Below, in pieces: positions 54,601 through 63,250 of a DNA stretch of 64,000 nt. Location: positions 310,001 to 374,000 of the forward strand of contig NZ_AUDL01000004.1 in assembly GCF_000425445.1 (NCBI RefSeq). Direction: 5' to 3'. Each line of letters opens with the position of its first letter. The stretch's first letter is position 1. The notes under the pieces were generated by a model. That model was not told the origin of the DNA, ran no database searches, and saw only the letters and a program-made list of their open reading frames with translations. The DNA comes from Flavobacterium denitrificans DSM 15936 (lineage in GTDB: Bacteria; Bacteroidota; Bacteroidia; Flavobacteriales; Flavobacteriaceae). Both the position numbers and the translations under genes were made by a program.

Positions 54601-57600
54601 TCTGCAAACAAAAGTCTGAAAGAATTGGATTGCGCTGGAAACGATTTGTATAATCTAAATGTAAAGAATGGCAACAATGTAAATATGCAAAATATAATTT
54701 TTGGAAATTTCACACAAAATCCAAATTTACTTTGTATCGAAGTTGACGATGCTGCTTTTTCTAACGATAAATGGATCGCAAAAGATGCTACGGCAACTTA
54801 TTCGTCTACGGCTTGTGACAAAAACTATCAATATACTCTAATCCCTGATCCTAATTTTGAAAATGTATTAATCGCATTAGGAATTGACATCGATGGTCAA
54901 AATGGTAAAGTAAGAACAGAAAGTATTTCGAAAGTAAAACAAATAAATACTTATAATTCAAAATACATCATTAGCGACTTAACTGGTATTCAGGATTTTA
55001 CCGATCTTGAAACCTTAACCTGCTCTGGAGGAAAATTGACCGCACTGGATGTGACAAAAAACCTGAAATTAAAAAATTTAAACTGTGGAACTAATAATTT
55101 AACATCTTTAGATGTTTCACTTAACACCGCTTTAACTACTTTATCTGCACCAGGAAATAAACTAACATCGTTAAATGTTGATGCAAACCCAAAACTTTCA
55201 GCATTGTATGTTCATAACAACCAATTATCTACTATAAATCTGTCTCAAAACCCGCTTCTAAAAGATTTGACTATATATAGAAACCAACTAACGAATATTG
55301 ATTTATCTGAAAACTTTGTATTAGAATCTTTAGATGTTTCATACAACTCACTTACTAGCCTTAATTTGTCTAGTAATACAGCATTAACTGGCTTACAAGC
55401 TTCTGCTAATCAGATAAAAAACATAAATCTTTCTACAAATCTTGCCTTAACCACTGTAAATGTATTTTACAACTTATTAACCAATATCGATGTGCAGAAA
55501 AATACGGCTTTGACTTATTTGAACATAGAGAAGAATCAAATAACAACTCTTGATGTTTCAAGCAATACGGCTTTAAAACAGTTATATACTCCACAAAACA
55601 AATTAAGCGTTTTAGAACTATCTAAAAATACAGAATTGACTGTGGTGTACTGTCATAATAATTTCATTAGAACACTTGATCTTTCTAAAAACACAAAACT
55701 AAGCGATATTGTAGTTTATAATAATAAATTAGTAAACCTGAATATAAAAAATGGTAAGAATACTTTATTGACAGATATTAATGCTACGGTTAACCCTGAT
55801 TTAACTTGCATTCAGGTTGATGATGTAGATTATTCTAATAAAAACTGGAGCACTAAAAAAGATGCCACAGCTACTTTTTCGTTAGAAGCTTGTCCGATTG
55901 TTGTTCCTTACACTTTAATTCCTGACTCAAAATTTGAGGATAAATTAATCGATCTTCAAATTGATAAGGATGGCAAAAACGGAAAGGTTGCCACAATGAG
56001 CATTGCAACTTTGACAACTTTAGATGTATCAAAAAGTAATATTGCCGATTTAACCGGAATTCAGGATTTTAATTTGTTAACTACTTTAAACGCAAGCAAC
56101 AATTTGCTAACGACAGTAAACATTGCAAAAAACACTTATTTGACAAACTTAAATGTTAGCAATAATAAACTGAACGCTTTAGATATTTCAAAAAATCTGT
56201 CTGTAAGCAATTTAAATTGCAGCAATAATGAGATTTTAATTTTAGATGTTTCAAAAAATACAAACCTTACAAATCTTAGTTCAAGCTTCAATAAATTGAA
56301 AGCTTTAGATGTTTCAAAAAATACGATTCTTAAAGAATTTGATTGTGCTGGTAACGATTTGTACAGCCTGAATTTGAAAAACGGAAATAATGCAAATATG
56401 CAAAATATGATTTTTGGAAACTTGACAAAAAATCCAAATTTACTTTGCATTCAGGTAGATGATGCCGATTTCTCAAAAGACAAATGGATTGCCAAAGATG
56501 CAACAGCAACGTATTCGACAACTGTATGCGAAACAAATTATCAATACACCTTGATTCCTGATCCAAATTTTGAAAAATTATTAATTGCCAGAAACATCGA
56601 TAAAGATGGTGAAAACGGAAAAGTAAAAACAGAAAGCATTTCAAACATAACTTATCTGAATCTAAATGACACTACCTTGAAGGTAGCTGATTTAACAGGT
56701 ATTCAAGATTTCACTGCATTAGAAACTTTATTCTGTTATTCTGCTGCGTTAACCACTTTGGATGTTTCTAAAAACGTAAATTTAATAACCCTTGATTGTT
56801 CAAATAATAAATTAACTTCATTAGATCTTTCAAAAAACAGCAAATTAAAGTCATTGAATTTTTCTAATAATGCTTTAACAACAATTGATCTTTCAGCTAA
56901 TAGCAATATCACAAGTTTGTCTGTTTATAATAATCAGCTGTCAACATTAGATCTTTCAAAAAACACAGCTTTGCTGACAATGTCAGCTAATAATAATAAA
57001 TTAACTGTTTTAGATTTAACTAAAAATGTCAATTTAACTAGTGTGACAGTTTCAAATAATCTTTTAACGTCTTTAGATGTTTCACAAAATACAAAGTTAG
57101 CTGCCTTAACAATTACCGAAAATCAACTGACAAGTATAGATCTTTCTAAAAATACTTTATTATCATCATTGTTTGCAAATACAAACAAATTAGAAAGCTT
57201 AGACGTTAGCAACAATACGTTACTTGGTACAGTAGAATTGCGATCTAACAAAATTGCAACGATTGATCTTTCTAAAAATACAGCTTTGAAATTTTTATTA
57301 TTCTCAGATAATAAGTTGACGACACTAGATTTATCTCAAAATCCAGCAATAACAAACTTAAATCTGAACGGCAATCAGTTAACAAGTCTGAATTTAAAAA
57401 ATGGAAAAAATACATTAATAAATTCTACTTACTTTGATGTCCGTGGTAACTCGAAATTATACTGTATTCTTGTTGATGATGTTGTATATTCTAATAGCAA
57501 TTGGTTTGGAAAAGATGCAATTGCGAAGTACAATACAGAATGTACGGGCGAACTTACTTTGCCTACAAACAATTTTGCGATTGAAACCAAAGGGGAATCT

Positions 57601-58260
57601 TGCCTTGGTCAAAATAATGGTGAAATAAGCATTACTGCAAAACAAACATTTGCATATGTGGCAACTATAAACGGAAAAGCAACTGCGTTTACTAATAATG
57701 CCTTAAAAGTTGCTGCACTAACTCCAGGAAATTATACAATTACAGTTACAATTCCTGGCGAAATTTTCGAGCAAAGTTTTAATGTAACAATTCAAAAAGG
57801 AGCAACTATTACTGGAAAATCTAGTGTAAGTGCTAAAAAAGTGGATGTTGAAATTACAGAAGGAACTGCACCTTTCACCGTATTTATTGATGGTCAAGCA
57901 CAATTTGAAACAAATGATTCTAATTTCTCTTTAGATCTAGAAAAAGGCGCTTTATTAGAAGTCATGACATCAAAAGCCTGCGAGGGAGTTTATTCTAAAA
58001 AAATCGCAACATTGGATCTTTTCGGAACATTAGCAGCATATCCAAATCCTACATCTGGAAGTTTTGAAATTGAAATCCCAACACAAGATAAAGAAGTAAC
58101 AATCGAATTGTACAACTTCGGAGGTCAATTGGTTTCGGCTAAAAACTACAGTATTGAAAATGGAAAGGTACAGTTGAGTCTTGAAAATCAACCTTCAGGA
58201 ATTTATGCGGCAAAAATCTATTTTGAAACTCCTGAATTCATTAAAATCATAAAAAAATAA
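51625..58260 (+). CDS. Giant secreted leucine-rich-repeat protein with T9SS sorting domain
   Basis: A 2211-residue cell-surface or secreted protein. In order it has a signal peptide (1-18), a carbohydrate-binding-module-like beta-sandwich (about 20-165), and seven LRR modules starting near residues 170, 483, 602, 858, 1070, 1429 and 1640. Each module opens with a TLIPDPNFEKLLIALxID-type cap and a DxDGxNGKV loop, continues with 21-residue repeats of the LTxLDVSxNTxL type, and closes with a CIxVDD-NW-KDA-C block. After about residue 1975 come one or more beta domains and a type A sorting domain (AAYPNPTSGSFEIEI to IKIIKK). T9SS would export it. Its role is probably adhesion or ligand binding. 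Length and repeat number are exceptional. It forms an operon with the next gene. Confidence 0.9.
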   Translation: MKTKLLLLLFLANFSIYAQINLVPNADFYAVNGLIQNWTVANNVNSYYDYTSSQYSAKLSYTTTSPKISALVPMKAGVTYTVKYKYKYVSNNYSGDHPIALNISQNGSASTLSSSTFATNNLWTEKATTFTADSDLSYNLSISTFSFDSAAYDVLIDDVQVYVQGTEQFTRIPDIEFEKKLIALGLDSGTTDGQVPTININTIKTLDVSSSNITNLTGIADFKNLTALNCKGNKLTDLDISNNTALTLLDCSNNSIKTLDLVKNTNLTFLDCKSNALANLNVSANTALQYLQIGNSGNLTNTISSLDLSQNTNLLELNVQNLSLTSLDLTKNTALKFLECSGNTLTALDLSSNTALETVFANTNKLTALDVSKNKFLKKLSCFSNEIAVLDLSSNNALIFLNCDSNKLNRLNLKNGNNTNFVATSTLVYRSFSGDVSVPCYSSFLKNPDLFCIQVDDVTYSKTNWSSLKGNIAFFSIIDCGLYTKIPDTKFELKLITLQIDKDGLNGVVLTSNINTLTSLDVSSGSITDLTGIQDFTSLTNLNASNNTLKSLDVSKNAALNTLNVATNPSLTCIQVANVAATSNWTVTKDAIASFNLDCTVYTLIPDPKFEEKLIALKIDTDGLNGKVKTESISGITYLDISSSSISDITGIKDFTSLTELRAYSNNLKTVDVTKNPKLTTLRVGGNQLTTLDVSQNTALTYLAFDNNQLTTIDLSKNTAINYLDAGNNLLPTIDLSFNTKISTLFLHSNVLVSLDLTKNTSLVQLWCFENQIRTLDLSQNTKLVEALGNNNRLINLNLKNGKNIQFGGQNGGLRFSDNPELKCILVDDVNFSNANWATKKDAGAIFSATACPVVEPFTLIPDANFEDKLIALQIDKDGKNGKVATESIAYLTNLNISNSTISDLTGIEDFVSLTSLECNNNQLKTINLSKNRALTKLNVSKNQLTILDVSNNTLLNNLNCSSNAILALDLTKITALTNLSASFNKIQYLDVSANKSLKELDCAGNDLYNLNVKNGNNVNMQNIIFGNFTQNPNLLCIEVDDAAFSNDKWIAKDATATYSSTACDKNYQYTLIPDPNFENVLIALGIDIDGQNGKVRTESISKVKQINTYNSKYIISDLTGIQDFTDLETLTCSGGKLTALDVTKNLKLKNLNCGTNNLTSLDVSLNTALTTLSAPGNKLTSLNVDANPKLSALYVHNNQLSTINLSQNPLLKDLTIYRNQLTNIDLSENFVLESLDVSYNSLTSLNLSSNTALTGLQASANQIKNINLSTNLALTTVNVFYNLLTNIDVQKNTALTYLNIEKNQITTLDVSSNTALKQLYTPQNKLSVLELSKNTELTVVYCHNNFIRTLDLSKNTKLSDIVVYNNKLVNLNIKNGKNTLLTDINATVNPDLTCIQVDDVDYSNKNWSTKKDATATFSLEACPIVVPYTLIPDSKFEDKLIDLQIDKDGKNGKVATMSIATLTTLDVSKSNIADLTGIQDFNLLTTLNASNNLLTTVNIAKNTYLTNLNVSNNKLNALDISKNLSVSNLNCSNNEILILDVSKNTNLTNLSSSFNKLKALDVSKNTILKEFDCAGNDLYSLNLKNGNNANMQNMIFGNLTKNPNLLCIQVDDADFSKDKWIAKDATATYSTTVCETNYQYTLIPDPNFEKLLIARNIDKDGENGKVKTESISNITYLNLNDTTLKVADLTGIQDFTALETLFCYSAALTTLDVSKNVNLITLDCSNNKLTSLDLSKNSKLKSLNFSNNALTTIDLSANSNITSLSVYNNQLSTLDLSKNTALLTMSANNNKLTVLDLTKNVNLTSVTVSNNLLTSLDVSQNTKLAALTITENQLTSIDLSKNTLLSSLFANTNKLESLDVSNNTLLGTVELRSNKIATIDLSKNTALKFLLFSDNKLTTLDLSQNPAITNLNLNGNQLTSLNLKNGKNTLINSTYFDVRGNSKLYCILVDDVVYSNSNWFGKDAIAKYNTECTGELTLPTNNFAIETKGESCLGQNNGEISITAKQTFAYVATINGKATAFTNNALKVAALTPGNYTITVTIPGEIFEQSFNVTIQKGATITGKSSVSAKKVDVEITEGTAPFTVFIDGQAQFETNDSNFSLDLEKGALLEVMTSKACEGVYSKKIATLDLFGTLAAYPNPTSGSFEIEIPTQDKEVTIELYNFGGQLVSAKNYSIENGKVQLSLENQPSGIYAAKIYFETPEFIKIIKK
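54197..57550 (+). repeat. Two-module super-repeat inside the LRR gene
   Basis: Modules 4+5 (about residues 858-1428) and 6+7 (about 1429-1975) match as pairs. Modules 4 and 6 share IDKDGKNGKVAT, ASFNK or SSFNK, DCAGNDLY, NMQN and DKWIAKDATATYS, and both are about 212 residues. Modules 5 and 7 share QYTLIPDPNFE and the long repeat array. This indicates tandem duplication of a block of about 1.6-1.7 kb. Confidence 0.75.
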
Positions 58261-58262
58261 AG

Positions 58263-58964
58263 ATGAAGAATTTTATATATCTATCAATAATCAGCATAGT
58301 TTTTATTTCTTGCGGTGGTGGCTCTGATGATCCAGATCCCACTCCTCCGCCAACAGCAAACACAGCTCCAACCGTTCCAACATTAGTTGGTCCGGTTGAT
58401 AATAAATTATGTTTAGACAATACTGTTTCTTTTCAATGGAACAAAGCTACAGATACAGAAAATGATGCCATTACCTATCAAATTCAGGTGGCAAAAGACA
58501 ATTCGTTTGCTCAAATCGAGAAAACTTTTGATGGCGCAGATAACGCAGCATCTTTTGTATTGAGCAAAAACACTGCTTATTACTGGAGAATAAAAGCGAC
58601 TGACGCTAAAGGATTGGCGAGTGCCTTCTCTGCTACTTTCAAATTTTATACTGCTGGAGATGCTGTTGTAAATCATTTGCCTTTTGCTCCAGAATTAGTA
58701 CAGCCAATTATTAATGCAGCTTTAAGCACCACAACGGCAACGCTAAAATGGACTGCCTCTGACGTTGATACAGCAGACGCGCTGACTTATGATGTTTACT
58801 TTGGAACGGCAAATCCACCGACTGCTAAGGTAAGCGAAAACAAAGCAACCAATACGCTTGATGTTACCATAGAACCAGCAAAACAGTATTTCTGGAGAGT
58901 TGTTGTAAAAGACAATAAAGGAGGAGAAACTGTTGGCCAAGTTTGGAAATTCAAAACAAATTAA
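58263..58964 (+). CDS. Fibronectin-III-type lipoprotein downstream of the LRR gene
   Basis: A 233-residue lipoprotein with signal FISCGGGSDDPDP (Cys near residue 17). The Asp-rich stretch after the Cys is compatible with display on the outer surface. A proline-threonine linker is followed by two fibronectin-III-like domains (about 40-130 and 138-233), each with the pattern PxLVGPxDN, F(Q/K)W, YxxQVAxD, YYWRIKAxDxxG. The ATG is two bases after the LRR stop, so the two are surely co-transcribed. It could anchor or receive the large LRR protein at the cell surface. That is an inference from the operon. Confidence 0.85.
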   Translation: MKNFIYLSIISIVFISCGGGSDDPDPTPPPTANTAPTVPTLVGPVDNKLCLDNTVSFQWNKATDTENDAITYQIQVAKDNSFAQIEKTFDGADNAASFVLSKNTAYYWRIKATDAKGLASAFSATFKFYTAGDAVVNHLPFAPELVQPIINAALSTTTATLKWTASDVDTADALTYDVYFGTANPPTAKVSENKATNTLDVTIEPAKQYFWRVVVKDNKGGETVGQVWKFKTN

Positions 58965-58989
58965 ACCAAAATACAATAACCAACCTTAA

Positions 58990-59027
58990 AAATCCCATTT
59001 TCATTTATTTGAAAATGGGATTTTTTT
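58990..59027 (+). terminator. Terminator of the LRR operon
   Basis: AAATCCCATTTTCA pairs with TGAAAATGGGATTT (perfect 14 bp) and runs into T residues. Confidence 0.93.
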
Positions 59028-59103
59028 ATAATTCTGCCTCTTGTTACATTTTTATTTCTAACTTTAAGCTTACAAGCTGAAATCCAAAGAAATAAGACTT
59101 TTT

Positions 59104-60123
59104 ATGAAGAAAATCATATTTTTATTTTTTCTTTTATTTTTCTTTAAAGCCAGTGCGCAAACCTCAGATACATTAGTATTGAAAAACAATGATATTCTTG
59201 TTGGTGAAATCAAAATAATGAACAAGGGCGTCATTCAAATTGAAACCGATTACAGCAAAGATGATTTTAAACTGGAGTGGAAACATGTAAAAAATATTGG
59301 CTCATCAAGAATCCATATTATAAGCCTGATCAATGGCGTTTTAATGAATGGGAAAATTTCTAGAATCAAAGCGCCTAATAAATGCGAAATTACAAATGTC
59401 GAAACGCAGACTAAATCTATAATCGACCTCTCTGACATTGTTTACATAAAACCTGTTGACGACAGTTTTTGGGACCGCCTCGATGCTAGCTTTGATGTGG
59501 GAATAAAATTGACCAAAGCACAAAACCTGCAACAATTAACAGCAAACGTAAACTTAGGCTACACGGCTAAAAGATGGTACGGCACGGCAATGTACAAACA
59601 TCTGCAATCGATTCAAGATGACAGCGAGCCTATTCGCAGGATTGATTCTGAATTGAGCTACGTTCATTTGCTCCCAAAAGATTATTTCATACCATTATCA
59701 GTAAGTACTTTGTCAAATACAGAACAAGATATTGATTTGCGAGTCATTTCAAAAGCAGGTTATGGAAAATATCTAATGCATAGCAATAAAAGATATTGGG
59801 GAGTTGCATCTGGCTTGTCTTTTAACCACGAAAAATTCAAAGATACCAGCGAGCCTAACAAAAGTTTAGAGCTTTTTATTGGAACGGATTTCAATCTGTA
59901 TGACATTGGCGATTTCAGCATTCAGACAAAAGCAACTGTTTTTCCGAGTATTACAGAAAGCAAAAGGGTTCGTACAGATTTTTCATTGGATACAAAATAC
60001 GATTTGCCTTTAGACTTTTTTATTAAACTTTCCTTTGTTTACAATTACGACAACAAACCGACAGCCGGAGCATCAAAAGATGATTATGTTTTCCAAACAA
60101 CGTTTGGATGGAAATTGGATTAA
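59104..60123 (+). CDS. DUF481-family outer-membrane-type protein
   Basis: A 339-residue exported protein. The signal peptide (about 1-19, FFKASAQ) is followed by a small beta region (22-115, DTLVLKNNDILVGEIKIM and similar) that resembles an Sm-like or PEGA-type fold, then by alternating strands with aromatic ends (about 125-339), matching DUF481, a family of small beta-barrels related to the salt-induced YdiY protein. The final residues TTFGWKLD fit a barrel C-terminus. Function is unknown. It is a lone gene with terminators on both sides. Confidence 0.78.
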   Translation: MKKIIFLFFLLFFFKASAQTSDTLVLKNNDILVGEIKIMNKGVIQIETDYSKDDFKLEWKHVKNIGSSRIHIISLINGVLMNGKISRIKAPNKCEITNVETQTKSIIDLSDIVYIKPVDDSFWDRLDASFDVGIKLTKAQNLQQLTANVNLGYTAKRWYGTAMYKHLQSIQDDSEPIRRIDSELSYVHLLPKDYFIPLSVSTLSNTEQDIDLRVISKAGYGKYLMHSNKRYWGVASGLSFNHEKFKDTSEPNKSLELFIGTDFNLYDIGDFSIQTKATVFPSITESKRVRTDFSLDTKYDLPLDFFIKLSFVYNYDNKPTAGASKDDYVFQTTFGWKLD

Positions 60124-60129
60124 TAAAAA

Positions 60130-60157
60130 AAAGAGCCGTCAAAAATGACAGCTCTTT
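60130..60157. terminator. Bidirectional terminator after the DUF481 gene
   Basis: AAAGAGCCGTCA pairs with TGACAGCTCTTT (one mismatch) over a four-base loop, between convergent genes. Confidence 0.85.
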
Positions 60158-60183
60158 CTTCAAATTGTAATTTAAAAAGTAAA

Positions 60184-61824
60184 TTATGAATTACCGCATA
60201 ATGCAGTATAATCGTCAAACATTTTGATATAAGTTTCTTTATTTTCAAAATCGTAAGCTCCTTTCTCGATGTTCTCGATCATTTTAGGACAATCAGAGAA
60301 ATACTCTTTCAAGGCTTTTCTTCTTCCTAAGAAAATTGGAGGAGAGAAAAATTCGTCTTCAACTGATTTTTTCAAAGTATAAGCATCTTGTGGGAAGAAT
60401 TCGTGGTACAAAGAAACTTTTCCGCCTTTTTTAACTTCTTCAAACATTGAATATCTTTTTGAACTTGTTGGTGGCGTGTCTCCAAAAGAAATTGCAGAAA
60501 CTCCTCTACCTGTTTTACCTATGATGTAAATTCTTCCTTCTTCATCTTTAATATTAACGATTTTTTTCAAATTCGTTCTTTCTGGTTTTTTCTGTCCTTC
60601 AACATAAATGTAAACACTGCTTTTTTCAGAACCAATTCCATCCATCATCGATCTTAATCCAGATACAGTTTGCTCTGTTCTTAAATCTACCAACTCCGGA
60701 TAATCGCTGATAACTCTAACTTTACCTTTCCAAACTTTAGAATCTGTATCTAAAACTTCTCCTGGAAATTCAGCATATCTAAATGCTGTTGCTGCTTTTT
60801 TGTATGAAGGCAAAACTGGCTCTTGAGGAATTGCCTCAATAGTAAATGCTTTTTCAGTAAGTTTTTTGTACTTATCAACATCTTCAATTAAGGTTGTCAT
60901 GTAAGGAAAATCATTTCTTAAACCTAAAAAACTTTTTTCATTTTCTTTTACTCCAGGCAAATATTTAGCAGCTTCTTCTACATTTCCTAAAAGAATGTAT
61001 GTTGCTGCTAAATTATAGTTGGCAGCAAATCTGATTTTTTTAGCCAAATCTTCATCGTCTTTATCTTGAAAATTAACCAGTTCTTTCCAATATGTTTGAG
61101 CTTCTCCAAATAAACCTCCCCAGTTTTCTCTATCTACATCAACTAAAGTTGGCATAACCGCAAGTGACTGATTAAATTCATCTAAATTGAATGTCGATTT
61201 TGATTTTTTCTTCTTTTCAAGCTCAGCATATTTCAATTTTGTAATCTTAGGTCCATACAAATAGAATCCTTCAAATTCTTCAAGCATGCTGTAGAAATTG
61301 TCAGTCAATATTTTATAAGTCAAATTATCGTACGTTTCAGATGGATTTATAACATACATACAAACTTTAGGAGTTGTATATCTTTTATAAATTACTTTAC
61401 CATTCTTGTCGGTAATTTCAAGATTAGATTCTAAACCAATGTAATATGCAGGCGCTTTTTGATAGGTATTTTGCACATAATCTTCATCATTTACAAGTTC
61501 AAAACGAGTTAAATTATATTTTACTTTAAAGTCACCTTCTTTTTGTTTTTTCAAACCAGAAATTGAAAAAGCCTCATAATATTTTTCTGCTGAATAAGGA
61601 ATTTTTCTGTTATTCATACTGCTTTCCAAACCAGGTGCAAGATCTAAAATCATCTCGTATGATTTGTATTTTCCGTATTCAAGATTTGTTGGAGGTACAG
61701 GTCCGCGTAAATTCAATTGATTCTGTAGTACTGTTTTACCAAACCAACCTGAGGTTTGACCAATGGCAACCTGATTGATTCCTGTAAGCATTAACAATAA
61801 AACAACTTGTGTGATTTTCTTCAT
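60184..61824 (-). CDS. Exported protein of unknown function, operon with the gene at 61831
   Basis: A 546-residue protein with a signal peptide (about 1-22, VAIGQ). I do not recognise the family. The N-terminal third is mixed beta (EYGKYKSYEMILDL, YYIGLESNLEITDKNGKVIY), residues about 255-330 form a helical repeat-like stretch (KIRFAANYNLAATYILLGNVEEAAKYL), and the C-terminal part is mixed, ending with several Cys (DCPKMIENI and TALCGNS). The helical stretch resembles RYSAYYNLAVIYLMLDQPEKTIAESE in its upstream neighbour, so both may carry TPR-type motifs. The two genes are six bases apart and share a promoter. Confidence 0.7.
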   Translation of the reverse strand: MKKITQVVLLLMLTGINQVAIGQTSGWFGKTVLQNQLNLRGPVPPTNLEYGKYKSYEMILDLAPGLESSMNNRKIPYSAEKYYEAFSISGLKKQKEGDFKVKYNLTRFELVNDEDYVQNTYQKAPAYYIGLESNLEITDKNGKVIYKRYTTPKVCMYVINPSETYDNLTYKILTDNFYSMLEEFEGFYLYGPKITKLKYAELEKKKKSKSTFNLDEFNQSLAVMPTLVDVDRENWGGLFGEAQTYWKELVNFQDKDDEDLAKKIRFAANYNLAATYILLGNVEEAAKYLPGVKENEKSFLGLRNDFPYMTTLIEDVDKYKKLTEKAFTIEAIPQEPVLPSYKKAATAFRYAEFPGEVLDTDSKVWKGKVRVISDYPELVDLRTEQTVSGLRSMMDGIGSEKSSVYIYVEGQKKPERTNLKKIVNIKDEEGRIYIIGKTGRGVSAISFGDTPPTSSKRYSMFEEVKKGGKVSLYHEFFPQDAYTLKKSVEDEFFSPPIFLGRRKALKEYFSDCPKMIENIEKGAYDFENKETYIKMFDDYTALCGNS

Positions 61825-61830
61825 GGTTTT

Positions 61831-62973
61831 TTATTTTAGGGCTGGGTTATGTGTAGTATTTAATTTTGATGTCTTAAAGCTTGCAATCAAATTATTTGCT
61901 CTTTCAATTAATGCTTTTCCGTCGCTCTTATCATAATCGTTAGCGATTAATTTTTCAGATTCAGCGATAGTTTTTTCAGGCTGATCCAACATAAGGTAAA
62001 TTACTGCTAGATTATAATAAGCTGAATATCTCATTTTGCGCGAAGCCTTGTTGTCCTCAGCATATTTTGTTTTCAATGAATCAAAATACTCGATAAGAGG
62101 CTGCATATTAGATTTCAAGTCATCAATTGGCTCATCGGCTTTCATGGTTGCAAATAAAGACTTAACAGCCTGAATTGCTTCGATCTGAGTTTTTCCTTCG
62201 TCGCTTTTCGCATCCAAAATCCATAGAATTTCGTTATCGCTTTTAGGTTTAAAGCCATAAACTCTATCAATATTATTACCAAAAGTATTCAATGAATTAT
62301 TGGCAAAATCTCTTAAAGTTTGTTCTTTAATAGCTGTTCTGTTTATGTTAAACTCTTTCATAGATGCTGATGGATCTAAAGTTTCTTTTGAAGTGTATTT
62401 TAATTCTCCATTGAAATTAACATTAAAGCCTTCATTTGATGCTGTAGAATCTTTTTTCACAACTGCGTTTTTCAAAAATCTATTGCTTGCCACTGCTGCT
62501 TGTTTTGCTTTATCTGCTTCGATTTGTTTATCCGAAACTGGTGCCGCAGTAACCGGACCTTTTACTTTGGCATAACCTCTTGTCGCATAAGTTGCTTCTA
62601 CCCAATAAAAAACTTTTCGAGGCGATGTAACTTTACCATCTTTATCTCTTTTCTCATCTTCAACTCTTGATTTAGGTGAAACACCTCTCTCAACAAAATC
62701 TTCTAAGTTAAGTTCGATATCAACAGTACCATTTTCTTCAACTTTTTTCCAGCCTGTTATATAAACCTTTTCATTTGCAGTTTCTGGATTTACATAACTA
62801 TACAATGCTGAGCCTAATTTTACTCTTGACGAAAAAGTTCTTTTTTCAAACGGAACATATTCCTTAGGAAGAATTTGATAATTCACGCCAAAATAAAAGC
62901 GATCAAGGTCTACTTTCTGAGCTTTGGAGCTAAAAACAGACATTAATAAAACAAAAACAATAAATTTTTTCAT
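61831..62973 (-). CDS. Exported protein of unknown function with TPR-like C-terminus
   Basis: A 380-residue protein with a signal peptide (about 1-18, FSSKAQ). The family is not recognised. Residues 20-140 look beta-rich (RFYFGVNYQILPKEYVPFEKR and ITGWKKVEENGTVDIELNL). Residues 150-175 are an Ala/Lys-rich linker. The C-terminal third (about 270-365) is helical, with one TPR-like unit (YYNLAVIYLMLDQPEKTIAESEKLI). It is the first gene of a two-gene operon behind a full consensus promoter. The pair may act together at the cell envelope. No enzyme motif is seen. Confidence 0.7.
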   Translation of the reverse strand: MKKFIVFVLLMSVFSSKAQKVDLDRFYFGVNYQILPKEYVPFEKRTFSSRVKLGSALYSYVNPETANEKVYITGWKKVEENGTVDIELNLEDFVERGVSPKSRVEDEKRDKDGKVTSPRKVFYWVEATYATRGYAKVKGPVTAAPVSDKQIEADKAKQAAVASNRFLKNAVVKKDSTASNEGFNVNFNGELKYTSKETLDPSASMKEFNINRTAIKEQTLRDFANNSLNTFGNNIDRVYGFKPKSDNEILWILDAKSDEGKTQIEAIQAVKSLFATMKADEPIDDLKSNMQPLIEYFDSLKTKYAEDNKASRKMRYSAYYNLAVIYLMLDQPEKTIAESEKLIANDYDKSDGKALIERANNLIASFKTSKLNTTHNPALK

Positions 62974-63001
62974 AGGTTAATTATTAATAAATTTTGATGC
63001 A

Positions 63002-63032
63002 CAAACCTATTTATAATATTTCTAAAAAACAA
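63002..63032 (-). promoter_or_regulatory. Promoter of the two-gene operon 62973-60184
   Basis: On the minus strand TTG (63032-63030), a 20-base spacer and TAGGTTTG (63009-63002) match the consensus. The expected leader is about 22 bases. Confidence 0.7.
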
Positions 63033-63194
63033 CTTTATATGACTATCAACTAAAGAAGATTGTGTTAAATTTCACACATTCTTATACTTTGGCACAGTGA
63101 ACAATACAAGAATTTTCTTATTTGATTATTAACGATAAAAAACTTACTTTTAAATCAATTCGTTGCAGTTTTTTCCTAATCAATCTCATAAAGA

Positions 63195-63228
63195 AAACCT
63201 GTCTTTTTTCTAAAAAAAAAACAGGTTT
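63195..63228 (-). terminator. Hairpin after the metallo-beta-lactamase-fold gene
   Basis: AAACCTGT pairs with ACAGGTTT, and the A/T-rich interior can extend the stem. On the minus strand it is followed by a T-rich stretch. Confidence 0.7.
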
Positions 63229-63250
63229 ACTAATTTATGTTTTTAGTTTT

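Noticed and set aside
52113..56644. Long open frames on the minus strand opposite the LRR gene
   Set aside because: They recur at each repeat in the same relative frame and have low-complexity Lys/Leu/Phe-rich products. They are shadows of the codon pattern of the sense-strand repeats.
52240..57400. Regularly spaced repeats resembling a CRISPR array
   Set aside because: The period is about 63 bases, units are degenerate, and they keep one reading frame. They encode 21-residue leucine-rich repeats.
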